A stretch of DNA of 64,000 bases from Cavia porcellus (taxonomy: Eukaryota; Chordata; Mammalia; Rodentia; Caviidae), in NCBI RefSeq assembly GCF_034190915.1, contig NW_026947486.1, positions 80,580,044 to 80,644,043 on the forward strand, given 5' to 3'. The notes below the pieces were generated by a model that ran no database searches, had not been told where the DNA came from, and was given only the letters and a program-made list of their open reading frames with translations. Below, piece by piece: positions 25,206-36,927 of this stretch. Within the stretch, counting starts at the first letter, position 1. Every line of letters starts with the position of its first letter. The translations under genes were made by a program, and so were the position numbers.

Positions 25206-25848
25206 GTATGAATTGTTATTTTGGTTACTGATTAGTATGAATGAATGCTAATCATCTGGATCCAGCCCCTCCATAATTGAGAACAATTCTGTAGGAATAA
25301 ATCATTAAGAGCATTTCTGGCATGAATATATTGTTTAGAAATCTCGTGGTTCCTATACTGCTGATGCATTGTCCATACCAGAAAACTCAAGAGCTAGGGG
25401 CTTAGGATGACATCCTCCCCACATCTGTGTGAAACCCAGGTATGACTCGGTCTACAGGGCTCCTTTCATCCTCTGAACATATGCTGGCCATTCGATCATG
25501 GGCCTCTGACACATAGCCACACAGTGAGTACTTGATGGCTATCTGGTTGTTATGGTGATAATAATGAACACTGCCTGTCACACAAAATGATTCAGGCCAC
25601 TGCAAGGGGAGAGGAGCAGGAATGTTACCAGGGTACCTGAGGACGATGCCATTAGAGCTCTACCAACCGCACACCCATGTGACTGATTAGAGTTGATTAG
25701 ACCAGACATGCTCTTAGGACTACGCCTAATGTTCCCTGCTCTTAAGACAATCCAAGCTGAAAGGAGACAAGAACCCTACAGCGGATCTAACCCTCTTTGA
25801 TCCGCTCAGAGGGCAATTAGGGGTTGTTCCTTTGCACAAGTTGTTCCC
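25206..25848. other. intergenic, no gene
   Basis: Unique-looking DNA; nothing recognised. Confidence 0.4.
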
Positions 25849-26030
25849 TCTCACAATAGCACTCCTTATCATTTCTTGGGCTTTTATTGTGGGCCAGAAA
25901 CTCTTTTACCTGTGCTTGGATTGTCTATTTAGAGTTCTTGGAAGCCTTACAATACAGATGCTACAGCACCATTTTCCAGGGAAACTGAGGAACCTAGCAA
26001 GCCACATCCAGGCCCTGCAGCTGAAAACTC
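25849..26030 (-). repeat. MIR SINE, minus strand
   Basis: Antisense MIR: 'gggcttttattgtgggccag' then 'caccattttccagggaaact' and gaggaacctagcaagcc. Confidence 0.65.
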
Positions 26031-26194
26031 TGTAAGTGGAGAAGTTCCACTTAGACAGGCCCAGGGAGCCACACAGGAGGGTGTGGTGTTAGAAAGAGGA
26101 CCATGGTGACCCAGAAGAAGGGGACTGGCTCAGGCTGGCAACCATCAGTCTGTATGGGGACTGTCATGACATCAAGGACATAAGGAGGGGCACT

Positions 26195-26395
26195 TGATGC
26201 AACGGTTAAAAGCATAGCTCTGCCTCTTTCCACTTTGGCAAGATACAAAGAGACCATGAGTGACATACAGAGCTTTTGGTGTCTCAGTTTGTCCAACCAT
26301 AAAATGGAATGAAGAGTAGCACATGCCTGGCACTGTTGTGAGGATTTATTATTTGCCCGGCGCTTGGTACAGAGTAAATAATTGCTGAAACGACT
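26195..26395 (+). repeat. MIR SINE
   Basis: 'caacggttaaaagcatagct' at the tRNA-like head, 'gtctcagtttgtccaaccat' core and 'gcgcttggtacagagtaaat' 3' end. Confidence 0.8.
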
Positions 26396-27821
26396 GCAGG
26401 CTCTTTTGCCTTGTCCTTTTACATACCGGGGTTCCGGGGTTCCTGTCCATACCCAGGAAACTGTAGGGGGCGCTTTCAGCATGGTGGCTCGGTTTTGCAA
26501 GGACTGTGATGAGTGGTGAGGGAAACGCCCCGCCCCCAGGTGGGACCTAAGGACAGCTAGGTGTAGAGAGGGCTGGGGGAAATGTGAGTGTGTCGGACCT
26601 TAAGGCGACTAAAAGCTACCATGGTGCTAAGCTAGGTGGAAGATACTGGCTCAGAAAGTCCCGGCACCGCCGCTCCAGCAGCTGACAGCTGCTGCTTTCT
26701 CGAAGCTGCCTACAGAGGGCGTGCTCCTCCTCGCTGACCACGACAGCAGCGGTAACCTAACTTCTCAGTCTAACCCGCTCCCTCCTAGGAGCACATCCCC
26801 CAGCCGCTCTGACGCTCTGCTCCTCTGACACTCCCGCCCCCGCGCCAAAGCGTCCCCAGCCCTGCAGGATTTACAACTTGGACATATGCTGGCTGGTCTG
26901 CTAAGTGTGTCGGATGTGTTGGACAAGCCTTGGCCCTCCAGCAGTATCCCACTCATAGCCAGATGGCGAGTGCCCAGCAGACGCCTGACGTGCCTCTGCT
27001 CGGCTTTGCTGGAGCGGCTCCCAAGGAGACTCTCAGGCTCCCGGATTTCAGAGTCTAGGAATGGTAGAAGGGACACTTTCCAGGGCCATGGCCTCAGTTG
27101 TCCCTGTGAGCCTGCTGTGGGGTCGGAGGAGGTCAGCACTGCTCACCTGAGAAAGCAGTATGCTGACAAGAGAAGCACCTGATGAGCCCCAGCTTCGGTG
27201 CAGAGCCCCTGTATAAATGGGGCCTTCACCCCCAATGGGAAGAAGGTGGACGAATAGGAGCAGCCAGAGAGTTTGGAGTGGGCTAGGGGTAGGGGTGGTC
27301 AGAGAATGGGTAGACAGATGTGTCGTGTTTTCGTGTTCATGACCATATCTATGAAATAATGTGAATTACCTCTTTCAAGTTGAAGGATAAGATGGAAGTG
27401 GTGATGTTCCGTGACAATCAAATGATAAAAGTTATGAAAGTGCTATTAGCTGAAAGAGACTCTACAAAGGTTTGTCAGTTTTCCACCACTAAAATACATA
27501 TTAGGCACTCAGCAGATGTTTCCTGAGAAGAATAAAGGTGTTTCCTGGGTGATGAGGCAAACAGTCAAGGTAATAGGATCCACACATAAATGGGAAAATA
27601 AAGAATAAAGAACAATGGACGTGTGCCAAGGGAGCTGTCTTGCTGCTTGAATCGTCCAGGGGATGACTGTCGGAAGAATTTAGAGAAAGGAGCGATGATT
27701 GTGGGTGGGAGGGTAGGGGGCTCCACCACGCAGGTAAGATAGGTATTGTAAACCCAAATATCGAATTCAGTCACCCAAGTATTGTAATCATTTTTCTAGT
27801 TTTCCTCACAATCCAAAAGCT
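26396..27821. other. GC/CpG-rich unique region, possible regulatory island
   Basis: Repeat-free, with raised G+C and CpG at 26450-27210. It holds two CTCF-core-like motifs on the plus strand (26459-26474, containing tagggggcgct; 26709-26723, containing agagggcgtg) and a TATA-like tataaa at 27212-27217 after a GC-rich stretch. The overlapping opposite-strand open frames near 26765-27182 show no family resemblance, so I do not call a protein gene. From 27300 on the sequence is ordinary AT-rich DNA. Confidence 0.35.
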
Positions 27822-28467
27822 TATATTTGTAATCCCATTGAGACATCACTGGAATCCTAGCAAGTTAATTCCAATCTACCACCACCAATGCAAAGACACC
27901 AAGACATATCCAAGTTAAGGGCAGCCAAGGGGTCCTAAATCCAATCCTTGTGAGGACATGTGGACAAAGGCCTGGATCTTAGGCTTTTCCCAGAATTTAT
28001 TATCTTGTGAAGAAAGGAGGGGGTGGCCCAGGGATTAGTGATAGTGAGGATGTTGGGGATTACTGAGTAATTTGAACTGGCTGGCCAGGTGCAAGAATGG
28101 CATCTCTGTAATTTGCAGAGATAAAGACATGCAGAATGATCAATTTACATAATCCAATTAAGGTAGCAGTGGAATTGTTTTGGGGGGCTATCACTTCCAT
28201 TTCTGATAGCAAACTTTTATGCCCTTATAGCCTCTTATTTTGAGCCTCCTACCCAGTTGACATTCCCAGAGCTCTAACATTTGCTCTAACATCTCACGTG
28301 CTCAAATCTGAACTGTGGAGAGCACCATGCGAGGAAAATAGGACTGTCAGATGGCTATAGATTTTGCATATTAGCACCTGGCTAGCCTTATTTTCAAGGC
28401 TCAGAGCCAATTGGAGAGAGACAGAAATACCCTAGCCAGCCTTTCACATATCAGTATAAGGAAATGA
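27822..28467. repeat. unclassified ~650-bp interspersed repeat, copy B
   Basis: Same family and orientation as 12930-13592, about 14.9 kb apart with SLC25A5 between them. Divergence is substantial, so two old independent insertions are likelier than a recent duplication. No open frame; T-rich and A-rich blocks are scattered through it. Confidence 0.75.
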
Positions 28468-28497
28468 GTCTCCAAGTAATCAAAGTAACAGTAATTG

Positions 28498-28607
28498 GAG
28501 TTTTTTTTTTTTTTGTCTTGTTTTTTTTTAATCGGTACCAAGGATCAAACTCACAACTGCCTGCTTGCAAGGGAGGCACTTATGCCGCTGAGCTAAATCG
28601 CCAGCCC
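28498..28607 (-). repeat. young Ala-tRNA SINE, minus strand
   Basis: Antisense copy: T-rich tail, cggtaccaaggatcaaactc, then 'gccgctgagctaaatcgcca'. Perfect 10-bp duplication acagtaattg at 28488-28497 and 28608-28617. Confidence 0.93.
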
Positions 28608-29104
28608 ACAGTAATTGTTTTGGATTCAAAAGGAGTCACTGGAGTTCTCTTCCACAATAGGAGATGGGCCTTAAGGGGTACACTGGGTTTTGGTAAAAGG
28701 CATGGGACTACAATTTGGATGAAGGAAGAGCGTGAGCAAAGCTGTGGGGACAGAAGGGCCAGTGGGCAGGACCATGGCTTTTATACTATGCTGTGCCTAG
28801 CACTGTCACTGGCCTACATACTTTAAGCTCTCAAATGTGAGTTTGTAGAAGGAAGGGCAGGAATGCTTAAGCCAAGTGAAATCAAAGCTTCCCACAAACC
28901 GTGAGTGTCGGACAAGCAGACCAGCTAGGAGGATGGGGATCTTGAAACAAGACCATTGTCTCTTCCATGAGATTAAGAAGCCTTAAGAAGGGGAGACCAG
29001 AGCCACACCTGATTTGTTCTTCCTTGTGTCCTTAGCACCAGGAACTATAACCAGAGTGCAGGTGAAGCTCTACAAAGATTGACATAGGAGGGGACTTACG
29101 TGGT
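28608..29104. other. intergenic, no gene
   Basis: Nothing recognised. Confidence 0.4.
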
Positions 29105-29300
29105 AGCTTTTGGTAAAGGCAAGGATTGTAGAGTCAGAGGGCCATGACTTTGAGACCTGCCCTTGCCAATTATTCCCTGGATAACCTCAGGCAAGTTGCT
29201 TAACCTCTATGAGACTCATTTTGCTTTATGAAAAATAATACCCACCACCCACCTCACAGAGTTGTCCTAAAGATTAAATGATGTAACTCCAATCCAGTAC
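29105..29300 (+). repeat. MIR SINE
   Basis: 'ctcaggcaagttgcttaacc', 'tctatgagactcattttgct', 'caccacccacctcacagagt' match the MIR core. Confidence 0.85.
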
Positions 29301-30364
29301 CTGCAGGAGAGTTGGTGGCCACTGTGGTCACACCTCTTTAGGAGGAGAAGACTCAGAGGGGTGCTTTGTATGCAGTAGGCAGTGAGCTGGTGTTGCTGAC
29401 AAGAAGTGCAGGATTTTGAACATTTTTCCCCTATAGACAGCGGGGAGCCTTGTATGCAAAGTGGGGTATTGGGTGACGAATGTGGATGTGGTGTGAGGCA
29501 TGAGTGGAAGTGAAGTGGCAGGAGACACAGGTGTGGAGTTGGACAGGACAGTGTGGAAATTAGGGACAGGCTGTGGTAGTGGTAGTGGGGAGGGAAAGAA
29601 ATGCATGGCCGGAGAAAAGGAGTGCATAGGCCTTGGTATTTTCAAAAGAATAGAGCTGAGAGATGACTGCAAATTACAAAAGGGAGTAAGCTATGAGCTC
29701 AGAAAGATGCAGAGACCTGCCAAGTGTGCTTTACTGCCCAGGAGCAGAGTGCTGACTGCAGCACATCTGTCACAGAGTAAAGGAGTCCAGAGTACACTCA
29801 GGGTTCCCCAGTCAGTAAATCAGTGGCTGATTCCTAGATCCTGCAAGATTTTCAGGCAGTAGTAGTTGCTCAGCAATTTTCAGACTAAAGGTATTTTCTT
29901 TTTCAAAATGTCAGGAAAGCACAGTCCACAAGGGGGCATAAGATACTTTGCAAATTCCAATTTCCATGGAAATACAGATATTCAGAGAATCATCTCTGAG
30001 AGATGCTTCAATCATCTGAACAAAGAGGAGACTGAGATCACTCATTTCCCCTCACCCTATCGGCAGAAGGTGTAATGCCAGAAGCTTGTGAATTGTGCTA
30101 TGACCGTGAGGTGGGCCTGGAAGCCACAGACCCTTGCCCCATACAGGATACATGGATTATTGCTTTAACTTGACACTTCCTCCTGCCTAAAGTTCATAGC
30201 TGCCCTACCCTTTGCATCTCCTTAAACAGGGCCTGATGGTGGTATAGTCTGAAATCAATCAGCAAGTCCTCACTGCAGGAAGAAGCCAGGATTGAGTGTT
30301 GGGATGTGGAATTCCATGAAAAAGTCAAGAGTCCCTTATGAACTGAGTCTGGTGGAAAAGGCAA
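29301..30364. other. intergenic, partly an ancient repeat of uncertain class
   Basis: 29340-29660 resembles a purine-rich old mammalian repeat also suspected at 33905-34200, 48395-48720 and 53930-54320, but I cannot name it. The opposite-strand open frames at 29328-29862 overlap each other and have no recognised homology. Confidence 0.35.
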
Positions 30365-30625
30365 GCCCACATTGGTTCAGAGCACAGCTCTGGGATCAGA
30401 GAAACCTGGGTTCTCAACTCACCCCCACTGCTTCTTAGCTCTGTGGCCTAGGGCAAGCTGTTTATCTTCCAGAGCCTCTGCCTCTTCACCTGTAGAATGT
30501 GGGGAGTAAGGCCAGCACCCATGTCACAGGTGGCCATGAGAGTTCACTGAGTTCATGCACAAATGACATAGTGCTTGACCCACAGTCAGCACTCAGCAGA
30601 TGGTGGCTGGAATCTTGTTATTGCT
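30365..30625 (+). repeat. MIR SINE
   Basis: 'agcacagctctgggatcaga', 'tagggcaagctgtttatctt' and 'gcacccatgtcacaggtggc' follow the MIR order over nearly full length. Confidence 0.83.
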
Positions 30626-30702
30626 GGTACTAACAATAAACCCATATGATACAACTGAATATGCTGAATACAGAACAATTTGGAAGATACAAATGACAAT
30701 TG

Positions 30703-30885
30703 AGGCCAGGCATGGTGGCACACGCCTGTAATCCTAGCACTGTCAGAGACTGAGACAAAAATATCCCAAACTCAAGCTCAGCTGGGCAACTTAGCTAGAC
30801 CCTGTCTCAAAATAAAAATAAAAAGGGTTAGGGATAGCTCAGTGCAAAGGCCCTAGATTCAATCCCCAGTGCCACAAAAAGAAAA
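30703..30885 (+). repeat. B1-ID dimeric SINE
   Basis: B1 head ggccaggcatggtggcacac, a linker of aaaataaaaataaaaa, then ID half 'gggttagggatagctcagtg' ending 'cagtgccacaaaaag'. Confidence 0.92.
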
Positions 30886-32164
30886 AACAAAAAGCAGCTG
30901 AGCAGGAAGTGGGTTTCACACTGAGTTGTTGAAAGTCTTGGGGTTTGGGGTGGGGCCTAAAGGGACTCTTTCCAATTAACTGAAAGTCTCCACCCTCACA
31001 TTGGGAGGGGACTTTTTTTTTCTTTATATGGGCTTGAACAGAGCCAGCACAGCTGCCAAAGCCCACAAGAGGTCAAGGCATGAAAAGGGCAGGAACATAT
31101 ATTTCAGGCTCATCTCAAGGTGTCAAAGAGACAGTGTGAGGGTAGGAGTGTATTTCTCAGGATCTTGTCCGGATGTTAAGGAGCTATGGTGAGAGCAGAA
31201 TGCTCTTTAGTCTTCAAAACCAGCAGGCATCCTCTCTGTTATGAACCTAGGCCAGGATGTGTCCCACATTACCTCCTGCCTCAATTGCAGATTCAAAGGC
31301 ATATATGGCTCCCAGGGACAAGGTGCTGACCCTCCCACCCCTGTCCCCTAACCACCCACAGATGACTTCTGTTACCACATTCTGGTGCCACCTTCCAGAT
31401 GTTGTACGTGCATTTGTAAGTGATTGTTATCTTAACATTAATGGCAGCATTTGCATATTGGTAGCCCCAGTGCCTCTTGGAACATCCAACAAGAGTGCAG
31501 CGAAGCACTTTGTTGGCTAAATGTTTGCTCACATGTGTTGTAACCCCTGTGTGAGTGACTCCCTCACTCCAACCATGGCTGCCTAAAATCCCCTGTTGCA
31601 ATTTGCAGAATTTATCAACCTTTTACCTTAGTCAGGCTTCAGCTCTGGCTGCATTTTATCAGGATAGATTTACCAAGACACCAGGAGGCTCTTGCTTAGT
31701 ATAGAAAAGTCTTTCTTATTTATACTGGAACTCTAAAGACTACCCAGATAAAGGACCTTTCCTCCCTGCACTATTCAGGAGCAAGCGAGTTTGACTCTGG
31801 CTCTTCTTGGGGAGTTTTGCCTGAGGTGAGAGTTAACGCATCTATGGGGAATCTCAAAGCATACTCATCTCCAAATTCTGGCGCAGGATAAAACAAACAA
31901 ACAAAACCTCAGAGGTTCCTGCACCACTGCAGAATTGGAATTATGGCGCTCCTCAGCCCACCTGTGCCGCCTTTTCCCAAGGATCCTTAGGCTTCCACCC
32001 TCATGTTCTTCCCCCCCTACCTCATTTCCTCTCACCCCTCCCTAACGTGACTAGGGGACAGGCTGCTCTTCTGCACTTGAGCCATAGAAAAAGCAGGAGG
32101 AAGAAGGGAAAAAGGACTAAGGGGCCCTATTCCTGTCCTGTTCGATTATGACAAGGCTTGCAAA
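30886..32164. other. intergenic, no gene
   Basis: Unique-looking DNA with no repeat I can name. Open frames near 31257-31601 lie opposite one another and look fortuitous. Confidence 0.4.
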
Positions 32165-32400
32165 GTCAGTGAGGTGGCAGGGCAGAGTGGTAAATACAGT
32201 TGGCCTGGGCTGGAATCCGAATTCCACCACTTATCAGTTCTGTGACCTTATACAAGTCGCTTAACCTCACTGCACCTGTTTCTTCCACCATAAATGGGGT
32301 TATAATTATACCTCATTAAAACAATTATGAGAATTGAGTGAGTTAACAGATGGTGAAGCATTTAAAAGTGCCTGGCATATGGTAAGTGCTATATGGTACT
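32165..32400 (+). repeat. MIR SINE
   Basis: 'gggctggaatccgaattcca', 'acaagtcgcttaacctcact', 'gtgcctggcatatggtaagt' mark a nearly full MIR. Confidence 0.88.
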
Positions 32401-32607
32401 TTTAAAATAAAAATAAAAATTTTTATATTACACAGCCCCTCTGTTAGATCCACTTATCCCCCTGGCTGCGAGATTTAAGACTTTTCCTTACTGAGCTTGG
32501 GCCCCTTAGTACATGTTCTTCCTGGTGGGAAAAAGCCGAATCCTGTGCTGTATGGTATATTTACTACACAGAGATATAAAAAAAAAAGTTAAGGGCAGTC
32601 CATAGCA

Positions 32608-32793
32608 GCTGGGCACGGTGGCACAAACCTGTGATCCCAGCATTCTGGGAGGCTGAGGCAAAGAGGGTGGCAAGTTTGAGGCCAGCCTAGGCAACTTAAT
32701 GACTTACTGAGACCTTGACTCAAAAAAACCTGAAGATGTAGCTCAGTGTGAAGACCTGGATTCAGTCCCCAGTACTGCACCAGAAAAAAAATA
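32608..32793 (+). repeat. B1-ID dimeric SINE
   Basis: B1 head gctgggcacggtggcacaaa, 'ggaggctgaggcaaagaggg', then ID half 'cctgaagatgtagctcagtg' ending 'cagtactgcaccag'. Confidence 0.9.
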
Positions 32794-32854
32794 AAAGAAC
32801 AACCCTTAGAGAGGCTAAAATTCTTGAAAAGTCAGGATTTCCAGTTAACGTCTT

Positions 32855-32967
32855 TTTTTTTTTTTTTTTTTTGGTCTTTTTCGTTTTTATCGGTACCAGG
32901 GATCGAACTCACGACTGCCTGCTTGCAAGGCAGGCGCTTATGCCACTGAGCTAAATCCCCAGCCCCT
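32855..32967 (-). repeat. young Ala-tRNA SINE, minus strand
   Basis: Close to consensus: plus-strand atcggtaccagggatcgaac ... ctgagctaaatccccagccc. Perfect 12-bp duplication agttaacgtctt at 32843-32854 and 32968-32979. A T-tract of about 20 marks the tail. Confidence 0.95.
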
Positions 32968-32979
32968 AGTTAACGTCTT

Positions 32980-33904
32980 AATACATCGAGTTTCGTGGGG
33001 CTGCTTTTGGAGCCCAACTCTCCTCTCAGGGCTGAGTCCACGGAGAGCCTCCCCAGCAGTGCCTTCTGGGAAGAGCTGCTGTGGCTTCTGGGTTTGGCGA
33101 AGGTCTCAGCCTCTACAAAGGTGTGTGCTGCCATGACTGCGCCTGGCTCCGCAGGGCTGCCCAGCAAGACAGCAACCCGGAGCCCTCCAGCAGAGCTCCT
33201 CGGGCCAGATCAGCATGCTATGCCACAGAGCACAGAGCCACCCTGTGCTTTTCAAATGACTGCATCGCTAACTTGACTCCTCCAGGGCCTTCTCTCTGCA
33301 TGTCTTTCTTCTGCATAATAACAACAAACAGCATACCTTCAAAGTGAGACTTTGCCAGAAAGACTTCTGAAATCAGCTCACCTGGCTCAGGTATCTGGCT
33401 TTGCCAGGGCTCCTGGGGAGGTTCTGTAGCAGGTAGAGACTCATGCAGGAGGGCTTCCAGGCTTCAGGATGGGTCCTGGGTAGCCCTCCATTGCCCTCAG
33501 AGTCTCAGGTTTTCACATCATTCAGTTACAGGTGTCCAGACACCCTGATCACACACAACTGCATTCCCTTTGCACCAAGCTCGGTCGGGGCAGAGCTCAG
33601 GTGTACAGAACAGCAGCGATCCTGAGGGTGTGTCACCCTGCTACTCAGGTCTCATCCACACAAGCTTTAGTGCAGTTCTGTGGAAAGAGTAAAAAGTGGG
33701 GCCTGGACAAGATGCACATGTGGAGTCAGCAAAAATTTGTGGAGTGCCTGTTATAAGCAAGTACTGAGGGGAGGGAGAGGACATTCAACAAAGAATTGAG
33801 GGTATTTTTTGCCCTAAATGACTTTGACTTCTACCACAGAAGTCGCACATGCACGCATGCATGCACACCGTGTGCACATATGTACTAGCTGTGACACCAA
33901 ACTC
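32980..33904. other. intergenic, no gene
   Basis: Moderately GC-rich unique sequence. Several overlapping open frames (32995-33347) occur in different frames of the same segment; none resembles a protein family I know. Confidence 0.4.
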
Positions 33905-34200
33905 CTTCATTGATTTGACACTTGCTGAACACACATTCTGAGCTGGGCATCATCCTGGGTGCTGGAGATAAACACACAGAAGAGAACAGAGGGAAACTCT
34001 TTACCATTAGGGAGCTTATATCCCAACAAGGGGTACAGAGAAGTAGGAAAACAATTACAATATAATGTGACAAAGCCAATAGGGGCCAGCAGACAAAGCT
34101 TTGGAAGCAAAGAAGGAAGAATAGTCACTGATGTTGAAGAAATCTGGGAAAGTGTCCCAAAGGAAGTTGCACATAAATCCAGGCCTACGGCTTCCACAGG
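33905..34200 (+). repeat. ancient interspersed repeat, class uncertain
   Basis: 'ttgctgaacacacattctga', 'gggtgctggagataaacaca' and 'tagggagcttatatcccaac' have the look of a widespread old mammalian repeat. Confidence 0.45.
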
Positions 34201-34421
34201 GCATGCCTCCAATGTGAATGGCATTCCCTGGACTCATATGCCATCATTTGTGGCAGCCCAAACTGAAGGATAAGTGGGTGTTTGTCAAGAGCACTTGGCA
34301 GTGCAGAGAAGCAAGAGTGGTGCAACATGGCCAGGGTGCTAGGGCCAACTGGCAAGAGTGGGTGGGGGGAGCACGGGAGCCGGAAACATGTTTTACAAAT
34401 ACCATTAAAACATGGAATCTA

Positions 34422-34521
34422 GGGCCGGGGATTTAGCTCAGTGCCATAAGTGCCTGTCTGGCAAACACGAGGATGTGAGTTCGATCCCCAGTACAAAACA
34501 AAACACACACACACACACACA
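34422..34521 (+). repeat. Ala-tRNA SINE with (CA)n tail
   Basis: A box 'ttagctcagtgccataagtg' and B box gagttcgatcccc are present; the tail has become (CA)9 after aaaacaaaac. Confidence 0.88.
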
Positions 34522-34763
34522 AAGCGATCTGATGAGAAATATGTTACTGGATGATGAATCTAAGGGAATTTTAATAAGAAGCAGGATATTTATATGATTT
34601 TAATATATCACCCACAAACTGCTCATTATGTGCCAAGGAAGGGGGGGAAATATCAGAAGAGTAGAGAAACCGGGCACTACCTTTAACTGGTGATCAAAAC
34701 TAATATCACCAATGAGAGAGGAAGTATATATCAAGTACCTGCAAATAAGGTACCAGATTAGAC

Positions 34764-35068
34764 TAGGCATGATAGCATACTTATAATCCCAGCTACTATA
34801 AGCTGAGGCAGGAGGATTGCAAGTTTGTGGCCAGTCAGGGAAATTTAGCAAGACATAAAGAAATACTGAAAAGGGGCTGGGGATTTAGCTTAGTGGCATA
34901 AGCACCTGCCTTGCAAGCAGGCGGGCACGAGTTCGATCCCTGGTACCAATAAAAAAAAATACTGAAAGGCCTGAGGAATATAACTTAGTGATAGAGCACT
35001 TCCCTAGTGTGCATTAGCCCCTGAGTTCAGTCTCCAGTACTATACACACACACACACACACACACACA
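34764..35068 (+). repeat. B1-ID dimeric SINE, interrupted, with (CA)n tail
   Basis: B1 half at 34764-34860, ID half from 34968 ('ctgaggaatataacttagtg'), ending in (CA)12 at 35044-35067. A younger SINE sits in the linker. Confidence 0.87.
34873..34956 (+). repeat. young Ala-tRNA SINE nested in a B1-ID linker
   Basis: Consensus-like body 'ggggctggggatttagctta' with B box gagttcgatccct. The duplication aaatactgaaa flanks it (34861 and 34957). Confidence 0.93.
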
Positions 35069-35594
35069 TACAAATTGGGGTAATAAAAGACAAAAAAATG
35101 CATGCAATTGAAATGTTCCAGATGAAAGAAAGTTGAATAGAAAGTATAACTAACTGCAAAATCTGACCCTAGAATAGCTTCAACAGTGGGGTGGTGGATG
35201 TCCTAAAGGACATGATTGTGTCTGCAGATGAAACTACAGAAGGAACAGTAAAGTGTTGTAACAGTGTTGGATTTATAAGTTAATAATGTACATAACTGGC
35301 TATTTAAGAGCATACCTCTATTCTTAGGAAATACACACTGAAATATAGGGGCAAAGAACCATGCTGTATACAACTTACTCTCAAATGGTTCAAGAAAAAG
35401 TGTGTGTGTCCATAGTACACTTATAAACTGTATATACAGAATCTACATACCTATATAACAAAAGTATAGATGTGTTTATATAAAATGTATATGTATACAA
35501 TGTATAAATGCATATAGTGTATGCATATAAAAGTTATATACATGTTTATAAGAGTGTATAAATATCTGTATCTCTATATCCTTATAAAATATAT
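35069..35594. other. AT-rich intergenic DNA
   Basis: No gene. 35425-35590 is low-complexity TATA/ATGTAT-rich sequence. Confidence 0.5.
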
Positions 35595-35752
35595 GTGTGG
35601 TAGCACACACCTTTAATCCTAGCACTGTGGGAGGCTGAGGCAGAAGGAACTAGGTTTGAGCCTGTCCCAGGCAACTCAGTGACTTAACGAAACCCTGTCT
35701 CAAAAAATGCTAGTGCAAAGGCCCTAGGTTCAATCCCCAGTAACACACAAAT
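35595..35752 (+). repeat. B1-ID dimeric SINE
   Basis: 'tgtggtagcacacaccttta', 'gtgggaggctgaggcagaag' and a shortened ID half 'gtgcaaaggccctaggttca'. Confidence 0.87.
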
Positions 35753-36765
35753 ACACATGTATGCATGGCCAGAATATGGTACAGCGGGTTGGGGTACAAG
35801 GCGAGTGGTGAGAAATGAAAGCAGCCAGATGGAGAAGAGACTCTCACACTTTGGTCAGAATCTGGACTTGAGTACAGAAAAACAGGTTGGCCTTGGAGAA
35901 GTGCAAGGGCAAAGGAAGATGGGCAGCTTTCAGGTTGGGTGAATTGTTGTCTGCTGTGTTTGGGGAACACTTCAGGCTAGAGTTCCAAAGACGAATGAGA
36001 TATGGTGGCCCCTTCCTAAGTCCAGTGGTGTCAGCATCATGAAGGATAAGTTGGGGTCAAGCCCTGGAGATGGCCCTGGCAGCCACACTCGGGCATGGGA
36101 TCCCACCTTGCCTTGTGGAACTGCGGCGGCACAGAGGAGTCCACAGCTGGGCTTGAGGAGGGTGGGGAAGAGAGGGTTGTAAGGCCTTACCTACATGGAG
36201 AAAGCCTCCTTAAGACTCACGGAGGATCAGGACCCACCCTGATACCTACTCAGGGACCAAATGGGCGCTCTGTTATCTCTGCAGGTGAAAGATGACACAT
36301 AGGAGCTGTGACCATACCTCCTGAGACTCCCAGAGAGACCCTGGGAGGAGGCCGAGGCATGGCAGGAGCCGGCAGGTCTGACTCAAGACCTCTCCTCTCC
36401 CTAGGGCACTGCCTTCCTTCAGATAGTGCTTTCTCCTGGATTGTCCATCAGGGCCCTCTCTGACCGCTTCACCTTCTGGTTTTCTGGAAGCCACTTCCCC
36501 CAAATCCTGAGGCTGCCCTCTGGCACTGTTGACGTGTACATTACCCTACTCTGGGCCTTTCCCCAACTTCCCCATGGGTGTCAGAACTTCCTTTGCCTCC
36601 CTTCACATTCTTTCCTTCCCCAGGAAGGAAAGTGATGCCAGCAGGGTAAATCACACAATCTAGGGCCATGAGTGAGTTGACATGACTGTACACAGTCCCA
36701 GAAATGATTTGTCAGGCGGGCCTTCTTCCTGCTGCCTCAGGCCCATCCTTTGGGACTGGCTTGTT
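35753..36765. other. intergenic, no gene
   Basis: Unique, fairly GC-rich sequence without recognised repeats or coding homology. Confidence 0.4.
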
Positions 36766-36787
36766 TTTTTTGTTTTTTTGTTTTTTT

Positions 36788-36823
<36 letters not shown>

Positions 36824-36913
36824 TCTTTTTCGTTTTTATCGGTACCAGGGATCAAACTCATGACTGCCTGCTTGCAAGGCAGGCACTTATGCCGCTGAGC
36901 TAAATCCCCAGCT
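36766..36913 (-). repeat. young Ala-tRNA SINE, minus strand, very long tail
   Basis: Plus-strand text has an interrupted T-tract including an uninterrupted run of 33 T (36790-36822), then cggtaccagggatcaaactc ... gagctaaatccccagc. Perfect 14-bp duplication gggactggcttgtt at 36752-36765 and 36914-36927. Confidence 0.95.
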
Positions 36914-36927
36914 GGGACTGGCTTGTT

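Noticed and set aside
26765..27182. Protein gene in the GC-rich island (124- and 98-codon frames)
   Set aside because: The frames are on opposite strands of the same segment and show no family resemblance.
36682..36903. Phe-rich 64- and 73-codon open frames
   Set aside because: They translate the T-tail and body of an antisense SINE.
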